Shown: piece by piece, positions 23,273 through 23,389 of the stretch
Layout of the letters: every line of letters starts with the position of its first letter
Position numbering within the stretch: position 1 is the first letter of the stretch
Assembly: GCA_045046905.1 (NCBI GenBank)
Contig: JASFYU010000088.1
Span: 1 to 23,389 of the forward strand
Length of the DNA: 23,389 nucleotides
Origin: JASFYU01 sp045046905
GTDB lineage: Bacteria; Bacteroidota; Bacteroidia; Flavobacteriales; Flavobacteriaceae
Direction: 5' to 3'
Position numbers and translations under genes: made by a program
The notes under the pieces: model-generated
The model's input: only the letters and a program-made list of their open reading frames with translations
Told to the model about the DNA's origin: nothing
Databases searched by the model: none

Positions 23273-23389
23273 ATGACTGCAATTAAAAAAATATTGAGGA
23301 CCCCACTTCGAATTTCAATCGCTATTTTATTGCTGGGCATGTTGACCAAGATTTTGCAATGGCCGTATGCCATTGGAATAATTTTCTTT
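23273..23389 (+). CDS. Small membrane protein, truncated by the right edge
   Basis: Only the first 39 codons are in the window. They encode a basic start (MTAIKKILRTPLR), a hydrophobic segment (ISIAILLLGMLTKIL), a QWPYA turn and the start of a second hydrophobic segment. The GMLTKILQWPYA pattern resembles the first transmembrane hairpin of GldL-like flavobacterial membrane proteins (usually a K-hydrophobic-HWP type motif). That resemblance is weak, and the rest of the gene is needed. It begins 13 bp after the preceding gene on the same strand. Confidence 0.55.
   Translation, partial: MTAIKKILRTPLRISIAILLLGMLTKILQWPYAIGIIFF

Noticed and set aside
1..23389. tRNA or rRNA genes
   Set aside because: Scanning the spacers by eye, I saw no cloverleaf-compatible GTTCRA/CCA segments or ribosomal RNA signatures.

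Overview
The window looks like a chromosomal segment of a marine Flavobacteriaceae bacterium (Bacteroidota), in the broad Maribacter/Zobellia/Arenibacter neighbourhood. The evidence is AT-rich DNA, a DUF2911-TPR lipid-free periplasmic protein, a SusC/RagA-type TonB-receptor remnant, LytTR and heme-c proteins of flavobacterial type, Bacteroidota-like -7 elements (TAnnTTTG), and the short spacer repeats common in flavobacterial genomes. The genus is inferred from protein style only.

Layout. (1) 251-1350, minus strand: a secreted DUF2911/TPR protein split by a one-base frameshift. (2) 1624-6571, plus strand: leuC-leuD-leuA-leuB, the leucine branch, ending in a perfect 15-bp hairpin terminator. 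(3) 6636-6891: a repeat element with inverted ends. A diverged partner lies in opposite orientation at about 20085-20238. (4) 7011-13521, minus strand: ilvD-ilvB-(O-methyltransferase-like gene)-ilvN-ilvC, the shared isoleucine/valine pathway, closed by its own terminator. It converges on the leu operon. Four copies of a spacer repeat family sit in and just upstream of this cluster. (5) 13525-14272: a long gene-free spacer with palindromes. (6) 14273-18524, plus strand: a membrane-anchored LytTR regulator interrupted by an in-frame TGA, a di-heme cytochrome c peroxidase/MauG-family protein, a parallel beta-helix protein fused to a C-terminal cytochrome c domain, and the decaying N-terminus of a SusC-like receptor. 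(7) 18630-19994, plus strand: an NAD(P)-dependent aldehyde dehydrogenase. (8) 20241-22550, minus strand: pxpA-pxpB-pxpC, the ATP-dependent 5-oxoprolinase. (9) 22816 to the right edge, plus strand: an unrecognised small CxxC/CxxH protein and the start of a small membrane protein.

How the genes work together. ilvBN, ilvC and ilvD make 2-oxoisovalerate. leuA, leuCD and leuB extend it to the leucine precursor, so regions 2 and 4 form one branched-chain amino-acid locus in two convergent transcription units. The pxp genes recycle pyroglutamate to glutamate. The LytTR/peroxidase/beta-helix-cytochrome group is the least understood part. It looks like an exported redox-linked module next to genes in decay. 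Three genes in the window (DUF2911, LytTR, SusC) carry single-base disruptions, which could be real pseudogenisation or sequence error.
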